Shown piece by piece: positions 42,839-54,785 of a stretch of 64,000 nt of DNA; position 1 is the stretch's first letter; each line of letters begins with the position of its first letter. The notes beneath the pieces were generated by a model that saw only the letters and a program-made list of their open reading frames with translations, had not been told where the DNA came from and did no database searches. Origin of the DNA: Tenrec ecaudatus (Eukaryota > Chordata > Mammalia > Afrosoricida > Tenrecidae); contig NC_134531.1 in assembly GCF_050624435.1 (NCBI RefSeq), positions 255,578,812 to 255,642,811 of the forward strand. Direction: 5' to 3'. The position numbers were made by a program, and so were the translations under genes.

Positions 42839-45135
42839 CAGTAAGTGGATCCCTTCCTGTAATAATCGTATGCAAACAGAGCGAAATACTGCCTAATCCT
42901 GCGCTATCTTCACAATTGCTCCTACGCTGGAACCCATTTGGCAGCCTCCATGTACGTCTCTCTGAGGCTCTACCTCTTTTTCACTGACGTCCTACTTTGC
43001 CAAACATCAGGTCCTTTTGCAGGGACAGGTCTCTGCTGCGAACATGTTCAAAGTATGTGTAAGAAAAGTCTTGACATGGTTGCTTCTTCCAAGACAGATC
43101 TGTGTGTTCTTCTGGCAGTCAATGGTATTTACCATGCTCTTCACCAGCACTACAAACACATAGGTAATCCATTTGGCTTCTTTATTCAATGCCCAGCTTT
43201 TGCATGCAGATGAGGCAGTGGCTTGGATCAGGCACACCTTAGATCTCAAAGTAACATCCTTATTTTTTAATACTCTATGGAGATCTCATGCAGCAGATAT
43301 ACCTAATACAACTTGTTTTTAAATCTCTTGACTAGTGCTTCCATGATCACTGATTTTTGGATCCAAGGAAGACAAAGTCCTTGAAAACTTCAACCTTTTC
43401 TCCATTTATCATGATGATACCTATAGATTTAATGTGAAGATTTGAGTCTTTCTTGAGTTATAATCCATGCTAAAGGCTACAGTCTTTGATCTTCATCAGC
43501 AAGTACTTCAAGTCTTCTTTGCTGTCAGCAAGCAAGGTTGTGACATCTGCATAATGCAGGGTATTAACCATCCTTCCTCTAATCCTGGTGCCATGTCCTT
43601 CTTCATAAAATCAAGCTTAGCTGATATTTTTTAGCATAGAATTTGAATACACCTGTTAAGAGGCTACAACCCTACTCCACACCTTTTCTGATTCTAAATC
43701 ATGCTGTATTCCAATGGTCTGTTTGTATAACTGCCTTTAGATTCATGTACAACTTGCTCATGAGCCCAATTGAGTGTTCAGAGATTCCCATTCTTCTCAA
43801 GATTATATATAGTTTGTTATATACACAGCGTCAAATGTCTTGACATAGTGGATAAAACACAAGTGCACATCTTTCTCATATCCTTTGTTTTTAGCCAATA
43901 TCCATCTGATATTAGCAACGATATCTATCCCTTTTTTCTGAATCCAGCCTGAATCTCTGGCAGGTCTTTGTCAACATACTACTGCAACCATTGTTGAATG
44001 ATCTTCAAAAAATATTTAATGTGACATAAGTATAATTTTGTTTTAATTTGAGGAATGTATTCAGTGACTTTTCTTTGGAGTCGATACAAACACAGATTTC
44101 TCCCAGTACACTGTTTTCTCAATTTCCTGAAAGGCATGAGTGAGTTCATTAAGTGCCTCATCAGTTTGTTGAATCATTTCAATTGTTCTTCCATCAATTC
44201 ACAGTCTTGTTTTTGGCAAGGTTTTGCCAAATGCTTTCAGAGCAGTTTGAATTTCTTCTTTCAGTACCATGGGTTCTTGCTTATATATTTCCTTATTACA
44301 TGGTGGGATGTCAGCTAGTTCATTGTGGTACAAAAATTCTGTATATTCTTTCTAACTTATTTTGTTGCTTCCTGTATTATTCGATATTTTTTGTAGAACC
44401 TTTCAATATTGAGATTAAAAGTTTGATGTTTTCCCTGAATTTTTTTCAGTTTAAAATATGATGACTGGGCTCTCCCCTTTTAGCTTTCTAACTCTAGGCA
44501 TTTGCACTATTCTTTGTAATATTTGACTTAGTCTTCTAAAGCTGCCCATTGAAATTTTCTATTAAGCTTGTTGACGCCATCATTTCTTCCATTTGTCTTG
44601 GCCACTCTATGATTTAAAGCAAGTTTCAGAGTCTCTTCTGATATCCATTTGATCTTTACTTTCCTGCCTTTATATATTATGAATAGTTTTATTATGACAT
44701 AATCCAAATATCATACAATTCAATAGTTTAGTCATAAAAAGAAGAGTTGAAAAGGTAATGCCACAATCAAATTTAGAACATTTTCTTTTTTCTTGTACTC
44801 CTTCTTATTAGCTGCCTTTTCCCCCATATCTAATGAACCGTTAGCCCAATTACTGTCTCTATATTCACCTCATCCTGTATTTCAGATACAAAAACACACA
44901 GAAAAAAAGTGAAAAAAGCTAACAAAAATAATAAAATAAAACAGAGAAAACCCCCAGTTGAAAAGAAAACAAAAGATATTAAAAACTATTAGTAGTGTTC
45001 AATGCAGTAAAGCTGTTCTTGAGATGTCTTCAAAATTCAGGTGGGACAGACTCAAGGTCATACTTTGGTTCTCCTGGGCTTGTTTTCATTTCCTTTGTCT
45101 TTAACCTGAACTTACATAAGAGCAATTGCGCTTCT
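42839..45135 (-). mobile_element. RTE/BovB-like LINE, 3' tail to endonuclease end, antisense, long copy
   Basis: Continuous reverse order from the 3' tail ('gcaaacagagcgaaatactg', 'ctttgccaaacatcaggtcc') through the C-terminal region (43.2-43.5 kb), RT ('gtgacatctgcataatgcag' at the YADD side; 'gcgtcaaatgtcttgacata' at the YAKAFD side), and the linker (44.3-44.65 kb). It ends in 'cttacataagagcaattg', where the minus-strand frame reads LLLCKFRLKTKEM, the end of the endonuclease. It is the most continuous RTE copy in the window, broken only by an L1 piece at 44.67-44.99 kb, and truncated at its 5' side. No open frame is long. Confidence 0.9.
44665..44988 (-). mobile_element. L1M 3' end inserted in RTE, antisense
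   Basis: The RTE text stops at 'gatctttactttcctgcc' and resumes at 'agtgttcaatgcagtaaagc'. The insert starts 'tgaatagttttattatgaca', 'taatccaaatatcatacaat', like the reverse end of L1M, and finishes in A-rich sequence. Confidence 0.5.
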
Positions 45136-45384
45136 GCTTCCATCCTTCTATTTACTGCGCTTTCAGGGTCTGATAATGTTCCCATGGTGATCACAGGATT
45201 TTCAGTGGCTACTTGTCTCAAATCATTGTTGTTGTTTCCCAACAGGTTTATTAACACAGGAGACATGGTGGCATGCATGGTGGCAGTGCATGAGCTTAGC
45301 AGCACAGACTTCCATTCCCCAGGGGAAACTATGCCCAATCCGATAGCAGCAGGAGCCAAAGTTGAGTTCCTAGAATGGACCCAT
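45136..45384. other. Junction between RTE and ERVL pol, unassigned
   Basis: Continuous open text on both strands links RTE to ERVL: a 152-codon plus frame (44995-45453) and a 109-codon minus frame (45030-45359). Only the parts outside this junction match known families. It may be upstream ERVL pol sequence that I do not recognise. Confidence 0.35.
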
Positions 45385-46140
45385 TTGTTAGAGAGATCAA
45401 TCAGAACCCTGGTGATTAAATTGGACCACTTTAATCCTGGAAAGTACAGTTGACTAGACAGACACTTACTATGGATACAAATCCGTCTTCTCTGGAAGCA
45501 ATGCTTCTTCCAATGCTACGCCATGGACGTACAGTAGGCCTTATTCATCACCATCATATCTTCTTGGATCATGGGAACTACTTCACAGCAAATGAAGTGT
45601 GACAATAGGAATTCGTTTGTATTACCTACCCTTTGCCATGACACGATGAAATGGCCTTCAAAATATAAAATTACAGCATCAACTAGGTAGCCAAACTGCA
45701 GGGTAGAGGCAATGTTCTCTAGGAGTCTGGGTACGCTCTAACACAGGCTCCAGTACATAGTGCTCTTTCTCCCATAGCCAAATAACCAATTGCAGAACAC
45801 AAATGGTGGAGTGGGACTGATGTCACTCATTATTACCTCTGGCAACCTGCTTTGGAAGTCTTAGTTCCAATGGGATAAATATCTCCCCCCGGAAACACAA
45901 AATTGATCCCATTGAACTGGACTATAAGAATGCCACCCAGCGACTTTGAGAGCCTCATAACCTGAGATCAGCAGGTGAGGAAGTGATTTACTCCAGAGGA
46001 TGCTGTGAGTGATCCTGATTACCAGGGGGAAGTGAAATTAGTATCACACAATGGAAACTGGTCGTTTTCTTAGTACAGCTCTTAGGACTACGATGCCCTG
46101 TGATTAAAGTAAATGTAAAACTAGGGCAACCCAATTCTTC
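45385..46140 (+). pseudogene. ERVL pol relic: integrase to dUTPase region
   Basis: Endogenous retrovirus L polymerase remnant. 'gacacttactatggatacaa', 'ggaagcaatgcttcttccaa', 'taggccttattcatcaccat' and 'gatgaaatggccttcaaaat' follow the integrase core in order. 'tgcagggtagaggcaatgtt', 'ggtacgctctaacacaggct' and 'tagtgctctttctcccatag' are the integrase C-terminal part. 'attgaactggactataagaa' and 'gatgccctgtgattaaagta' fit the dUTPase and end of pol, a domain typical of ERVL. Frameshifts and stops are frequent. Neither LTR is adjacent. Its relation to the ERVL-like relic at 28.9-31.8 kb is unknown. Confidence 0.85.
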
Positions 46141-46224
46141 TTCTTCTTTTTGAGTACTAATTAACTTGTATTGCATGCATAGTAGGTGCCCTTGATGGTT
46201 TGAAGTGCTGAATGTACACTCGAT

Positions 46225-46980
46225 TAATTCTTTCATTTTTGACAGTTTTATTCACCCTTCATCCACATGCAATTCAATAATACAATCACATCAAGGAGAG
46301 TTGTACAATTGCCACCACATTCAATTCTAGAACATTATCTTCTTCCATGTACTCATCATTATTCATGTATTTTATTTTTCTAATTTTGGCAGAAATATAC
46401 ATTTTCCAACCACACAACTTCTGTTTGTATGATTCAGTGCCATTGATTATACTCTTCATGTTGTACAACTATGATTGATATCCTTCTCCAAATTATTCAG
46501 CCACTATTGACGTAAACCAAATGCCTCCTAACCAACTCTTTCCCCTTCACCCATAGTAACCATTAGTCACGTTTGGTTTATTTTATTTTTAATAGATTTC
46601 TTGATATAGTACTCACATAGGATACCCTTCCACGGTTAAATGACTTTTATATACATCATTGCTATCCGATCTAATGCTCCCTCCCCTCTGGCACACACTG
46701 TTTGCAAATCCCCTCTCCCCACCTCCCACCCACCCTCCGTATCCCTGATAAACCATTGTATCGGTTACTGTCTCCACCAGTCTACGCCGTCTGTGCTTCA
46801 CAAACCCAACAGAAACAATAAAAGCAAAACCAAAATAAAACGGGAAGAAAAAATGTATAAACATACATCCCTGGTTGTTCCTCTATCCATGACCTTATTT
46901 GCTCCGCCCTGCATTTCCCCCACCTCCTCTTCCCCTAAATCCCCCAGAACTCTCGGTACCTTGCCTTTCCCCTTGGGTTT
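46225..46980 (-). mobile_element. L1-type sequence, probably antisense, old
   Basis: 'tgacagttttattcaccctt', 'acaattgccaccacattcaa', 'ttctagaacattatcttctt' and 'ccatagtaaccattagtcac' fit a reverse L1M 3' end. The C/T-rich part at 46.67-46.98 kb resembles the reverse of a polypurine UTR segment. Open frames of 111-122 codons here are low-complexity artefacts. Confidence 0.4.
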
Positions 46981-47645
46981 GCTTCTCATTCCCATCTTAG
47001 CTAGATAGACATGAGAGGACAATAAACACAGGCCGAGAAAAACAACACCAGCGAAAAAGGCAAAGAAAGAATGAAAAAGAAAAAAAATCATACATAGTTC
47101 CGGGTTTGTCTGGTAGGGCTTCAGGCACTCCACTGGTAATCTAGCCCAGAGGAACTACAGAGAGGCAAACTAAGGGTGAGTGTGATCGTGGGGCAGGAGG
47201 GAAGTAAAGGAAATGGAGAATAACTAGGAAGCAAAACTATATACAGAGGTACAAACATAGACATGTACATTTGTAAATATATTACTGCAGAGAAGCCGGA
47301 GTATTGACATATATTTATAAGACAATACATTAAGGTAAGTGTCCTACTTTGGGCCTATTCTCAAGTTTTCCCTCAACACAAGAACAGTTGGTTCTAATAA
47401 TCTGGCAATGTACAATGCCCACATTGCCAACACTGATTCCTGAAGACAAACTGGGGACATAAGCTACTGGGGCAAAAAAAGCAGATGGTGCCCAGCTGTT
47501 AAAAGGTATAGCATCTAGGGTCTTAAAAGCTTGAAGTCAATCAGGCATCTTACAGTGAATCAACAAAGCCCACATAAAAGAAGCACACCAGCCTGTGGGA
47601 TCAGAAGGTGTCAATGAACTTTAAGCCAATCAGGTACACTTGGGC
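46981..47645 (+). mobile_element. L1 3' UTR, 5' part, sense
   Basis: 'gggcctattctcaagttttc', 'cctgaagacaaactggggac', 'gcagatggtgcccagctgtt', 'atctagggtcttaaaagctt' and 'aagaagcacaccagcctgtg' are the proximal segment of the afrotherian L1 3' UTR. It is cut before the terminal segment found at 37.7-38.2 kb. Confidence 0.6.
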
Positions 47646-47937
47646 TACATAAAAAAGGAGTATAATTAGTCAATTAATAGAGATGCATACCATGCTACAT
47701 ATTTGCATTTTTGTTCTTCAGTAAAAAACTGGTTGTATATTTAAATATATATTTATCATTCAATTATGTTGGTAACTTTCATGTCTGTAATTTATACACA
47801 ATATTATGAGGTAACATTTTAAGACATTTCATGTGAATCTGATGACTTAGCTTTAAAGAATCAAAAAAAATCATTGTGGAAAAACACACACACTCATAAG
47901 CACAAAATAAATCATAAAGATAGATATAGTAAAGTAT

Positions 47938-48665
47938 CTCCCAGCTCAACACTTTTTACAAGTGTTAATACATTCATCATGTTAAAGCATCTTCACTATA
48001 GACTTTAAAATTTTCTGTCACACAGAACAGAGATTCATTGCCCCCTAGACAATGAATTAGTCCCTTCCCTGGCCTTCTAGCATGGGCAATCAGGGCTACA
48101 TTGTGGTCATGTACACCTATTCTAGATATTTTGTAAATATGAATCATAAAAGTTTCCCATTTGCGATTGATTTCAGTCAGCATATGATTTTTAAGGTTAA
48201 TCTTTGCTATGGCATGTGCAAAAAAGTCATTTTTTAATGAATGAGTAATTTCTATCTTAGGTATTTCCTACATTTGGTTTATTCATTCATTCATGTTGTT
48301 GAACACATGCTTCTTGCTTTGGGTTATTGTTAATAGTCCTGTAATGAGTGTACAAATATATTTTGAGTTCTTGATTTTGATCATTTGGGATAATAGCTAC
48401 AAATGGAAAGCTGAGTCATATAGGCATTATGTGTTTGATTCTTTGAGGAAATGCCACATATTTTCCAAAATGACTGTATCATTTTACAATCCCACAAGCT
48501 GTGAATGGAGTTTCAGTTTCCTCACAGGATTGCCAACCCTTGTGATTATCCATTTTTTTATTATAGCAATCCTGGTGGGAGTGAAGTGTAATAAAATTGT
48601 GCTTTTGGTTTGTGTTTCCTTAATGGCTAGTGACCATAGGCATTTTCTTTAGGTGCTTGCTATAC
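47938..48665 (-). mobile_element. L1M 3' end, antisense
   Basis: 'ctattctagatattttgtaa', 'tcagtcagcatatgattttt', 'aggtttatt' type blocks, 'gtctgggttattgttaatag'-like text, 'aaatgccacatattttccaa', 'cattttacaatcccacaagc' and 'gcaatcctggtgggagtgaa' follow, in order, the reverse L1MB/MC 3' end. The 119-codon plus frame is incidental. Confidence 0.78.
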
Positions 48666-48955
48666 TGTTGCATGTCTTCCGTGAAAAACAAGATGCAAGT
48701 GACTTATCGAAAATGAAGTAGGCAACATCATAAAATAACATATGGATTTAAAAAGGATAATAATAGGGTACCATGAAAACCTGGTAAGCAGCAAATTATT
48801 AAACACAAGTTCAGTTGCATATACACACCAGCCATTCCATGAGAGACAAATGAGCTGATCTCCTCTCTTAAGATGAACAGCCCAAGGAACCCAGAGAGGG
48901 CGGCTCTCGGTGTGAAAACGCTTCAGTAACAGCGGTTCTGGAGAACTGTGATCCC

Positions 48956-49825
48956 ACACATTTTAAAAACCAGAAGAAACAGGAATTTTAAGAGATGTCC
49001 TACGAAAATAACATAATTTGGGGCAGAACATCTGAACAGACCCATCACTAAAGAAGAAAATGAATAGGTCACAAAAAATTTTCCAACAACAAAAACTGGA
49101 AATTCCTTGGACAGACAACTTTACTGAAGAATTTTCCCAGCATTCAAGCAAGAGCTGGCATGACTTCTACTTAGCTGTTCCAGAACATAAAGCATTTCAG
49201 AGGACGGCCTCTCATACAAATTCAGCGAGAAAAGCATAACAAAACCAAGCAAATATATCACTTAAAATTTAAATTTTATACAAACATCTCTCACAAAAAA
49301 ATGTTCACACAATTCAAGCCAATAGAATGCAAAAACATCAAATAGTATTAATACACTATAATCAAGTGAATTAATACCAGATGTGATAGAGTGGTTAAAC
49401 ATAAGTTAGGAAAACAATTATCATTACCCACCACATAAATAAAACCAAACACATGAACCCTCATCTAATTGAGGCCTTTAATGTCATTTGAAAAAATCTA
49501 ATGCTGTAACCTGATTTTTAAAACTCTACGATTAAAAAAAAAGAAAAATAGAAGGGAAATTGTTTAACATAATCAAGGGCATATACACAAAACTAGTAGC
49601 CAACATCACTCTCAACAGAGTGCCTGAAAACATTCACAATGTAAATTAGAAGCAGCAAACGATGTCCTTTATCCTCACTCTTATTCAATATTGTTTTGGA
49701 AGTCTTAGTCAAAGCAATAAGGCAAGTAAAGGAAATAAAACCCATCCAGTTCATGAAAAAATGTAAACCTATCTCTATTTGGAGAGGACAAGGTCTTATA
49801 CATAGAACAATCTAATTAAGAAAAA
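48956..49825 (+). mobile_element. L1 ORF2 fragment, reverse transcriptase region, sense
   Basis: 'cattcaagcaagagctggca', 'aaattgtttaacataatcaa', 'aagggcatatacacaaaact', 'agtagccaacatcactctca', 'ttcaatattgttttggaagt' and 'cttagtcaaagcaataaggc' are diverged forms of L1 RT text. The catalytic FADD segment corresponds to 'tatttggagaggacaaggtc' (49.77 kb), in which both aspartates are changed. It lies back to back with the antisense L1M 3' end. Confidence 0.75.
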
Positions 49826-50221
49826 GAGTGAAGTTCCCTGCTCTGTTTCCTAGTTCTGCTCTTGTACCTGTGGTGGGATAGCTGTCATCTGGAGCTGTGA
49901 TGCTCACTGCGCAGGAATACTGGGTGCAGAGGATGCATTCCACTCCCACCTCATACTGGTAAGCACACTGCTTCGGTTGCTTCTCAGAGGACTCATTTCA
50001 TATACTTCAGGATGGTCCTTCAAGGAATCCTATTTGCAATTACTTACAGATGAATACTATCACCACCAACACCCACCTTCTTACCTGACACCTGAAGGTG
50101 ACTTGATGGGAGTCAGATGCTTTGCTGAAAGCACCACATTAAATAATTCACCGAACATTTGTTCATTTGCATGTGTTGTGATCGTTAATTCTAGATATTG
50201 GCACCTTTCTCTTTTCTTTTG
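49826..50221. other. No feature recognised
   Basis: Moderate G+C but no signature. An 82-codon frame at 49977-50225 has no recognisable domain. Confidence 0.45.
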
Positions 50222-51125
50222 TTGAATTTGGAAGGTGTTAATAAACATTTTTGACTCTCAAAGCCACTTATTGTTACATTTTTCCCAATTCATTGATTTC
50301 TGTTCTGATCTTTATGATTTCTTCTGTTAATAAAGGGTTTACTCTGCTGCATTTGTTGTAGTTGTGTTAAGATGTTGATTTGGATTTCTCCTATTACATT
50401 TGTGTGTTTATTGTTATACATTTCCCCCGATGACTGTTTTTGCTATATCCCAAAGCTTTGGTATACTGTGCTACCATTCTCATTTGCTTCAAAAAATTTC
50501 TTAAATGTATCTCTTATTTGATCTACTATCTAGTGATTTTTAAGTAGGATATTGTTCAGTCTCTCTATGTTTTTTTTTCCCGTGGTTGTTCGTTCTATTG
50601 TTTATTTCCAGTTTTAGAGTGTTATGACCTAAGAAAACAGACTGTGGGATTCCAATGTTTGGGATTCCAAGGTTCGCTCTGTGGCCTAATATGCGATCTC
50701 CCTTACAGAGTTTACAAAGTGTGCTGGAGAAGAGGATGCAACTTGCTGCTGGGAGGTGGATGGCTCTGTGCCTGTGGAGCAGGTTGAGCACTTCTGGTCC
50801 CTTTAACGTGCCTTTCCAGATCCATCTTTCTTTGAGGGTGGTGTGTTGTAGTTCCCTACTGTTGTTGAGCTGTTTCTGTCGCTCTTCAACTCTGTAAGAT
50901 TTGATTGATGTATTTTGAGGGTCTTTCATTGGATGTGTATATGTTTATTATGGTTACTTTTCCTGTTCTATTGCTGTTAATCATTGTGTACTGTCCATTC
51001 TTGCTTCTAATTATGTTGTTTACCTTGAAGGGTATTTTATCCAAGATTATGTATCACCACCCTTGCCTCTTCATAGTTGCAATCGGCATGCTAAAATTTC
51101 ATCATGCTTTAATATTTAACCTATA

Positions 51126-52021
51126 TGAGGGGGTACCCCCCAAAATGGATTTTTGCTTCAAAGCTATATATTTAATTTTTTTTACAAAACAACTGTATCA
51201 CATTAAGAGAAATCTCCATTACACTTACTACACTTGTCAAATCTATGATTTCATTCTTGGAAACAGTTTTTAAACTCATCTGTTTGGACGGCTAACAGCA
51301 CCTCCCTCAGTTTTTTTCTTCAACTCGTCTATGTCATTTAATCATTGTTTTTTTTCATGTCCCACTTATTCATGGAAACAAAAAGAGGTAGAGTAAGAGT
51401 CATGCTGTTTTTTCCCCAAAACTGGCACATGGAGATGGCTGTTTGAGCTGGTATATTGTGATACGGCAAAACCAGTCCCCTATTTGCCAAAAACCATACC
51501 TTTTCTGTCATACACTGTTATGCAATATTTTCAGAACTTCTCAATAAAATGCTTGATTAACAGTGTGTCTTAGTGGAACAAACTCCAAATGCAGTACAAG
51601 TCTACCTTTTTGTTCTTTGGGGAATTTGACAGCAGTCCAAAATGAGGTTTGTCATCAATCGACATTTCACCTTTTTAAAACAAGAACACGACCGCTACGC
51701 TTGAGGTTTTCCCGTAACACTGTTCTTGTGAGCTGTGTTGAACATCACAGCATTTTTCTGCAGCATTTTTCCCTGGGCAGGAAACAAAATTATTTTACAA
51801 TTCAATGCTGTTCTCTTAAATTGGTCATCAGGAAAAATGAGGTTTAGGTGAAAATGATTTTACAAAAAAGTTTATTGTGACCAGAGAGAACCTTCCTAGG
51901 CAACGCCACTCAGTGCACTAACTCAGAGCATGTTGCTGGATTCTTGCCTACCAGGGGAAAAAGACATACTAGTTAAACTCTGTCCAGCAGAGCTTTTTTT
52001 CCATTTGGGGGGTGGGGAGTT
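51126..52021 (-). mobile_element. Mariner element with TIRs and TA duplication, internally deleted
   Basis: Left end 'tgagggggtaccccccaaaa' and right end 'tttggggggtggggagtt' are imperfect inverted repeats, with TA on each side (51124-51125 and 52022-52023). It is 896 bases against 1360 for the relative at 55.0 kb. The difference is a loss of about 0.4 kb near 51.6 kb that removes much of the region coding for the catalytic core. The minus strand keeps the 5' UTR and scraps of the DNA-binding half. It sits in L1M. Confidence 0.88.
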
Positions 52022-52302
52022 TACATCTTTCGATTTGCCTTTGAGGTTAAGGTGTGTCTTTTGTAGATAGCATAAAGATTGGCCTTGCTTTCTAATCTAG
52101 TTTGCTGCTATTTTCGGTCTCTTAATTGGTGCATTTAATTCATTGACATTCAGTGTCATTATTCATGTATGTGGTTTGTTGCTGTTATTTTCCTATATTG
52201 TGTTTGGTTTTATGGGTGTCTTTGTTCTTTAATTCTGTGTTGTTTTGCGTGCTGTTTTCATTGTATTCTTTTATTTGGGGGGGGGTAGTATTGTTTGTTT
52301 TT

Positions 52303-52904
52303 TTTGCATGATTTTCCAGAGAAACAAATTCAGGACACTTATGATATGGATAGGTTTATACAGCAAGAAGAAATATAACAGCTAACTAGTCCACACAGTA
52401 GTCCAGAGGGCTCAGTTCAACTCACTTTCATGGAACTGTTCATACACTGGAAGTCCTTCAACTCATGTGGACAGCTGAGTCCAAGGCCACGAAATCAGAC
52501 TGTGAAGTCTTCCATCAGGCAGGCAGCAGAGAGCAGAGTGAGTCGCCAACAAGCACTAAGTCGGGTGCTTAGTAAAACAGGCCCTGATGGGAGCTCGAAC
52601 ACAAGCATGGTGACAGGATCCACCAGCTTCAAGCTCAAGCGATGTGCACACCAGCAGTGTGATGAAGTAGGTCTTGGAGGAGTCTCAAGGTGTGGGAGCA
52701 TGGTCCACAGGTTGGTTTCACCCACAGTTAGTGTAGCACACAGGTTGAACTAGCACAGTACACTGGCCCAATCATCAGGGAGCAAGACAGGGTAGAGCCT
52801 TGTAGAGCCATTTATCTCATTGGATCCAATCTAGCTGTGACCTGATTAATCTATGCCCACATGTTCCTATTGGCCTAGTTGGCACAATAAACCTAACGAC
52901 CACA
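52303..52904 (-). mobile_element. LTR, family B, antisense, in L1M
   Basis: Plus strand from 'gcatgattttccagagaaac' to 'aataaacctaacgaccaca'. 'gttcaactcactttcatgga' is shared with the copy at 63.1 kb. The reverse end 'tgtggtcgttaggtttattg' has the TG start expected. L1M text is continuous across it. The 107-codon plus and 76-codon minus frames are incidental. Confidence 0.72.
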
Positions 52905-53254
52905 GTGCCCTATTTCATGTTCTTAGTTTTATCTGCTATTGGTCATTTGCGGCCTGTAGTGATCTATTAATAGTTTTTCTAATTCTGGTCTTTTCTTTAC
53001 TAATTCCTTTAGTCTTTCCTTGTATGGAAATAACTTTATTTCTCCTTCATATTTGAGGGATACTTTTGCTGGATATTGGATGCTTGTTTGGCAGCTCTTT
53101 TGTTTCATATCTTGACCTATGTCACTCCATTGTTTTTTGCCAACATACTTTATGTTGGGAAATCTAAATTTTCCTTTTTGGTCTTCCTTTGTAGATATGC
53201 CATAATGTTTTTCTTTTGGGGTCTATTCTATTTAGTGTTCTCTCAGCTTCTTGA

Positions 53255-53615
53255 ATGCATTTGAATTTGGTACTGGTGAAGAATATCAAAATAAACATGG
53301 TTGGGGGAAAGAAGAAACACATCTGTCTTGGAAGAAGTTCAGCTAGTATGTTGCTTAATGGCAAAGATGGTAAGACTCCCTCTCACGCACATTAGGCATA
53401 TTGTTAGGAGAGACCAGCCTGCACAGAAGAGATACCATACTCAGTTAAGTAAAGGGGCAGGAAAAAGAAGACAGGCCCTTCCCAGGATGGGTGACAGCAA
53501 GGGCTGAAACTATGGGCTCAAACACAGCACAGTGGGGAGGATGGTGCAAGCCCAGGCCGTGTTTTGTTGTTTTGCACAGGGCCGCTATGATTGAGACAGC
53601 TTCTTAAATGAGTAT
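53255..53615 (+). mobile_element. RTE LINE, C-terminus and 3' tail, sense
   Basis: 'ggtactggtgaagaatatca', 'cttggaagaagttcagctag', 'atggcaaagatggtaagact' and 'gttaggagagaccagcctgc' encode the conserved RTE C-terminus: the frame at 53301-53507 contains SVLEEVQLVCCLMAKMVRLP and HIVRRDQPAQ. 'actatgggctcaaacacagc' and 'gaggatggtgcaagcccagg' are the 3' tail. Only the last 0.36 kb is present, typical 5' truncation. Confidence 0.88.
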
Positions 53616-54199
53616 TTTCTCCTGCTTTGTGAGGTTAGGGATATTTTGTTCATTTATTCCTTCTTTCTCCTAGATCCTGATTAAGCATAATTACTCTTGA
53701 GGTATCCCACCTCATTCTCAAGCTTTCTTCAGGGTTTTGGGGGGGTTTGGTTAGTGTTTGTTTCTCTCTCTTAGGTTTTGGTGATAGTCATTGTCTCAGA
53801 GCCCACTAATTCAACGCTGTCTCCTCTACTCCATTCTTCAGGTCTTTCATCGTGTTTCCTAATTCTGTGATATATCCCATTGCTTATCTTCTGAAATTCC
53901 TATTGATGAAGGATTTTAGTTTTTTAAGTTCCTATGTTGTTCTGATGGGGTTTGCCACATCTCTTGAAGGGACCTAAACACCAATGTTTTGAATTTTATT
54001 TCTGGTAGTTTCAAGGCTTTTAAAAATTGTATTTAAATGGGCTTGGGTGATATTCAATTGCCTGTGTTTATTTTCCTCAATTTTTGAGGTATGCTACAGT
54101 TTATTGCCATTTCTGAATCATCTATGTGCAGATTTTAATGGTGTGCTGCCTGCTGGGTGTGTAAAGGTAATTCGCTATTTCAAGATATGGGAAAGTAGC

Positions 54200-54785
54200 T
54201 GTAGTAGTTACATAATCTGGTGTCAATTTGGTACTTGTGTGGATTAAGAGTGAAGGGGTGGAGTCCAGTCTCTCAATCAAATCATAGCCAATGAGGCTTC
54301 CATATGGGTATGGCTCTTTTGGAAGAATACTTGGAAATCTGTATTTTCCTCCTTGGAGGTAGGAGACACTTCTCCCTCTCAGCTCACTTCCTTGGAGACT
54401 CTACTGACAAGGCTGACTCCCTGCAAGACATTCCTGAGGAAAAGCCACATGGACCTAACTGATGTAATCAGAACCCTGGACCCTGAAAAGCCACATGGAG
54501 ACCGTTGCCACCATTTAGATGCTTACAATGCCATAGGATCTACAAGAGTTCCCACCCACTGGCCTGTGATCTTTCTGCATTTGGCATTACTGTATGTGTT
54601 TCCTAAGTCTGAAGAGGACTTTATAGATTAGTGTTGGACATATGGCTAGTATCAGACTGATGGATTTGGTCTGGACTGGGCTGGGATATTTTCTCAATTT
54701 TCAATTGCTCTTGTATATAAACCTCTTCCTTATACATATATAATTCTGAAAAAATTTGTTTCTCTAGTCTACCCTGACTAATACA
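54200..54785 (+). mobile_element. Solo LTR, family A, sense
   Basis: Begins 'tgtagtagttacataatctg' and ends 'agtctaccctgactaataca'. It shares 'ctggcctgtgatctttctgc', 'gatttggtctggactgggct' and 'tgtttctctagtctaccc'-type blocks with the 28.4 kb copy. It is the longest family A member here. Flanks GTAGC and GAGGC agree at three of five bases. The GACTAATACA end is like MaLR LTRs. Confidence 0.83.

Larger units (their letters stand above)
50222..54195 (-). mobile_element. Ancient L1M 5' region, antisense, broken by three insertions
   Basis: Reverse L1M 5' text in order: 'gctatatcccaaagctttgg', 'attctcatttgcttcaaaaa', 'ggatattgttcagtctctct', 'tggatgtgtatatgtttatt', 'tgtactgtccattcttgctt', then after a mariner 'gtgtcttttgtagatagcat' and 'aattggtgcatttaattcat', then after an LTR 'ttatttctccttcatatttg', and after an RTE end 'tcttcaggtctttcatcgtg'. 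Removing the insertions restores the family order. Non-coding. Confidence 0.77.

Noticed and set aside
45030..45359. 109-codon minus-strand frame considered as a processed-gene copy
   Set aside because: The C-terminal portion (LLLCKFRLKTKEM...YDLESVPPEF) is RTE; the N-terminal portion matches nothing I know and is the opposite strand of likely ERVL sequence.
44995..45453. 152-codon plus-strand open frame
   Set aside because: Its first third is the wrong strand of an RTE endonuclease and its last part overlaps ERVL pol. No single domain spans it.
46640..47133. Overlapping 122- and 111-codon frames
   Set aside because: Low-complexity pyrimidine-rich L1-type sequence; the two strands mirror each other.
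50655..50929. Frames of 80 and 129 codons on opposite strands
   Set aside because: Both lie in antisense L1M 5' sequence; neither matches L1 ORF1.
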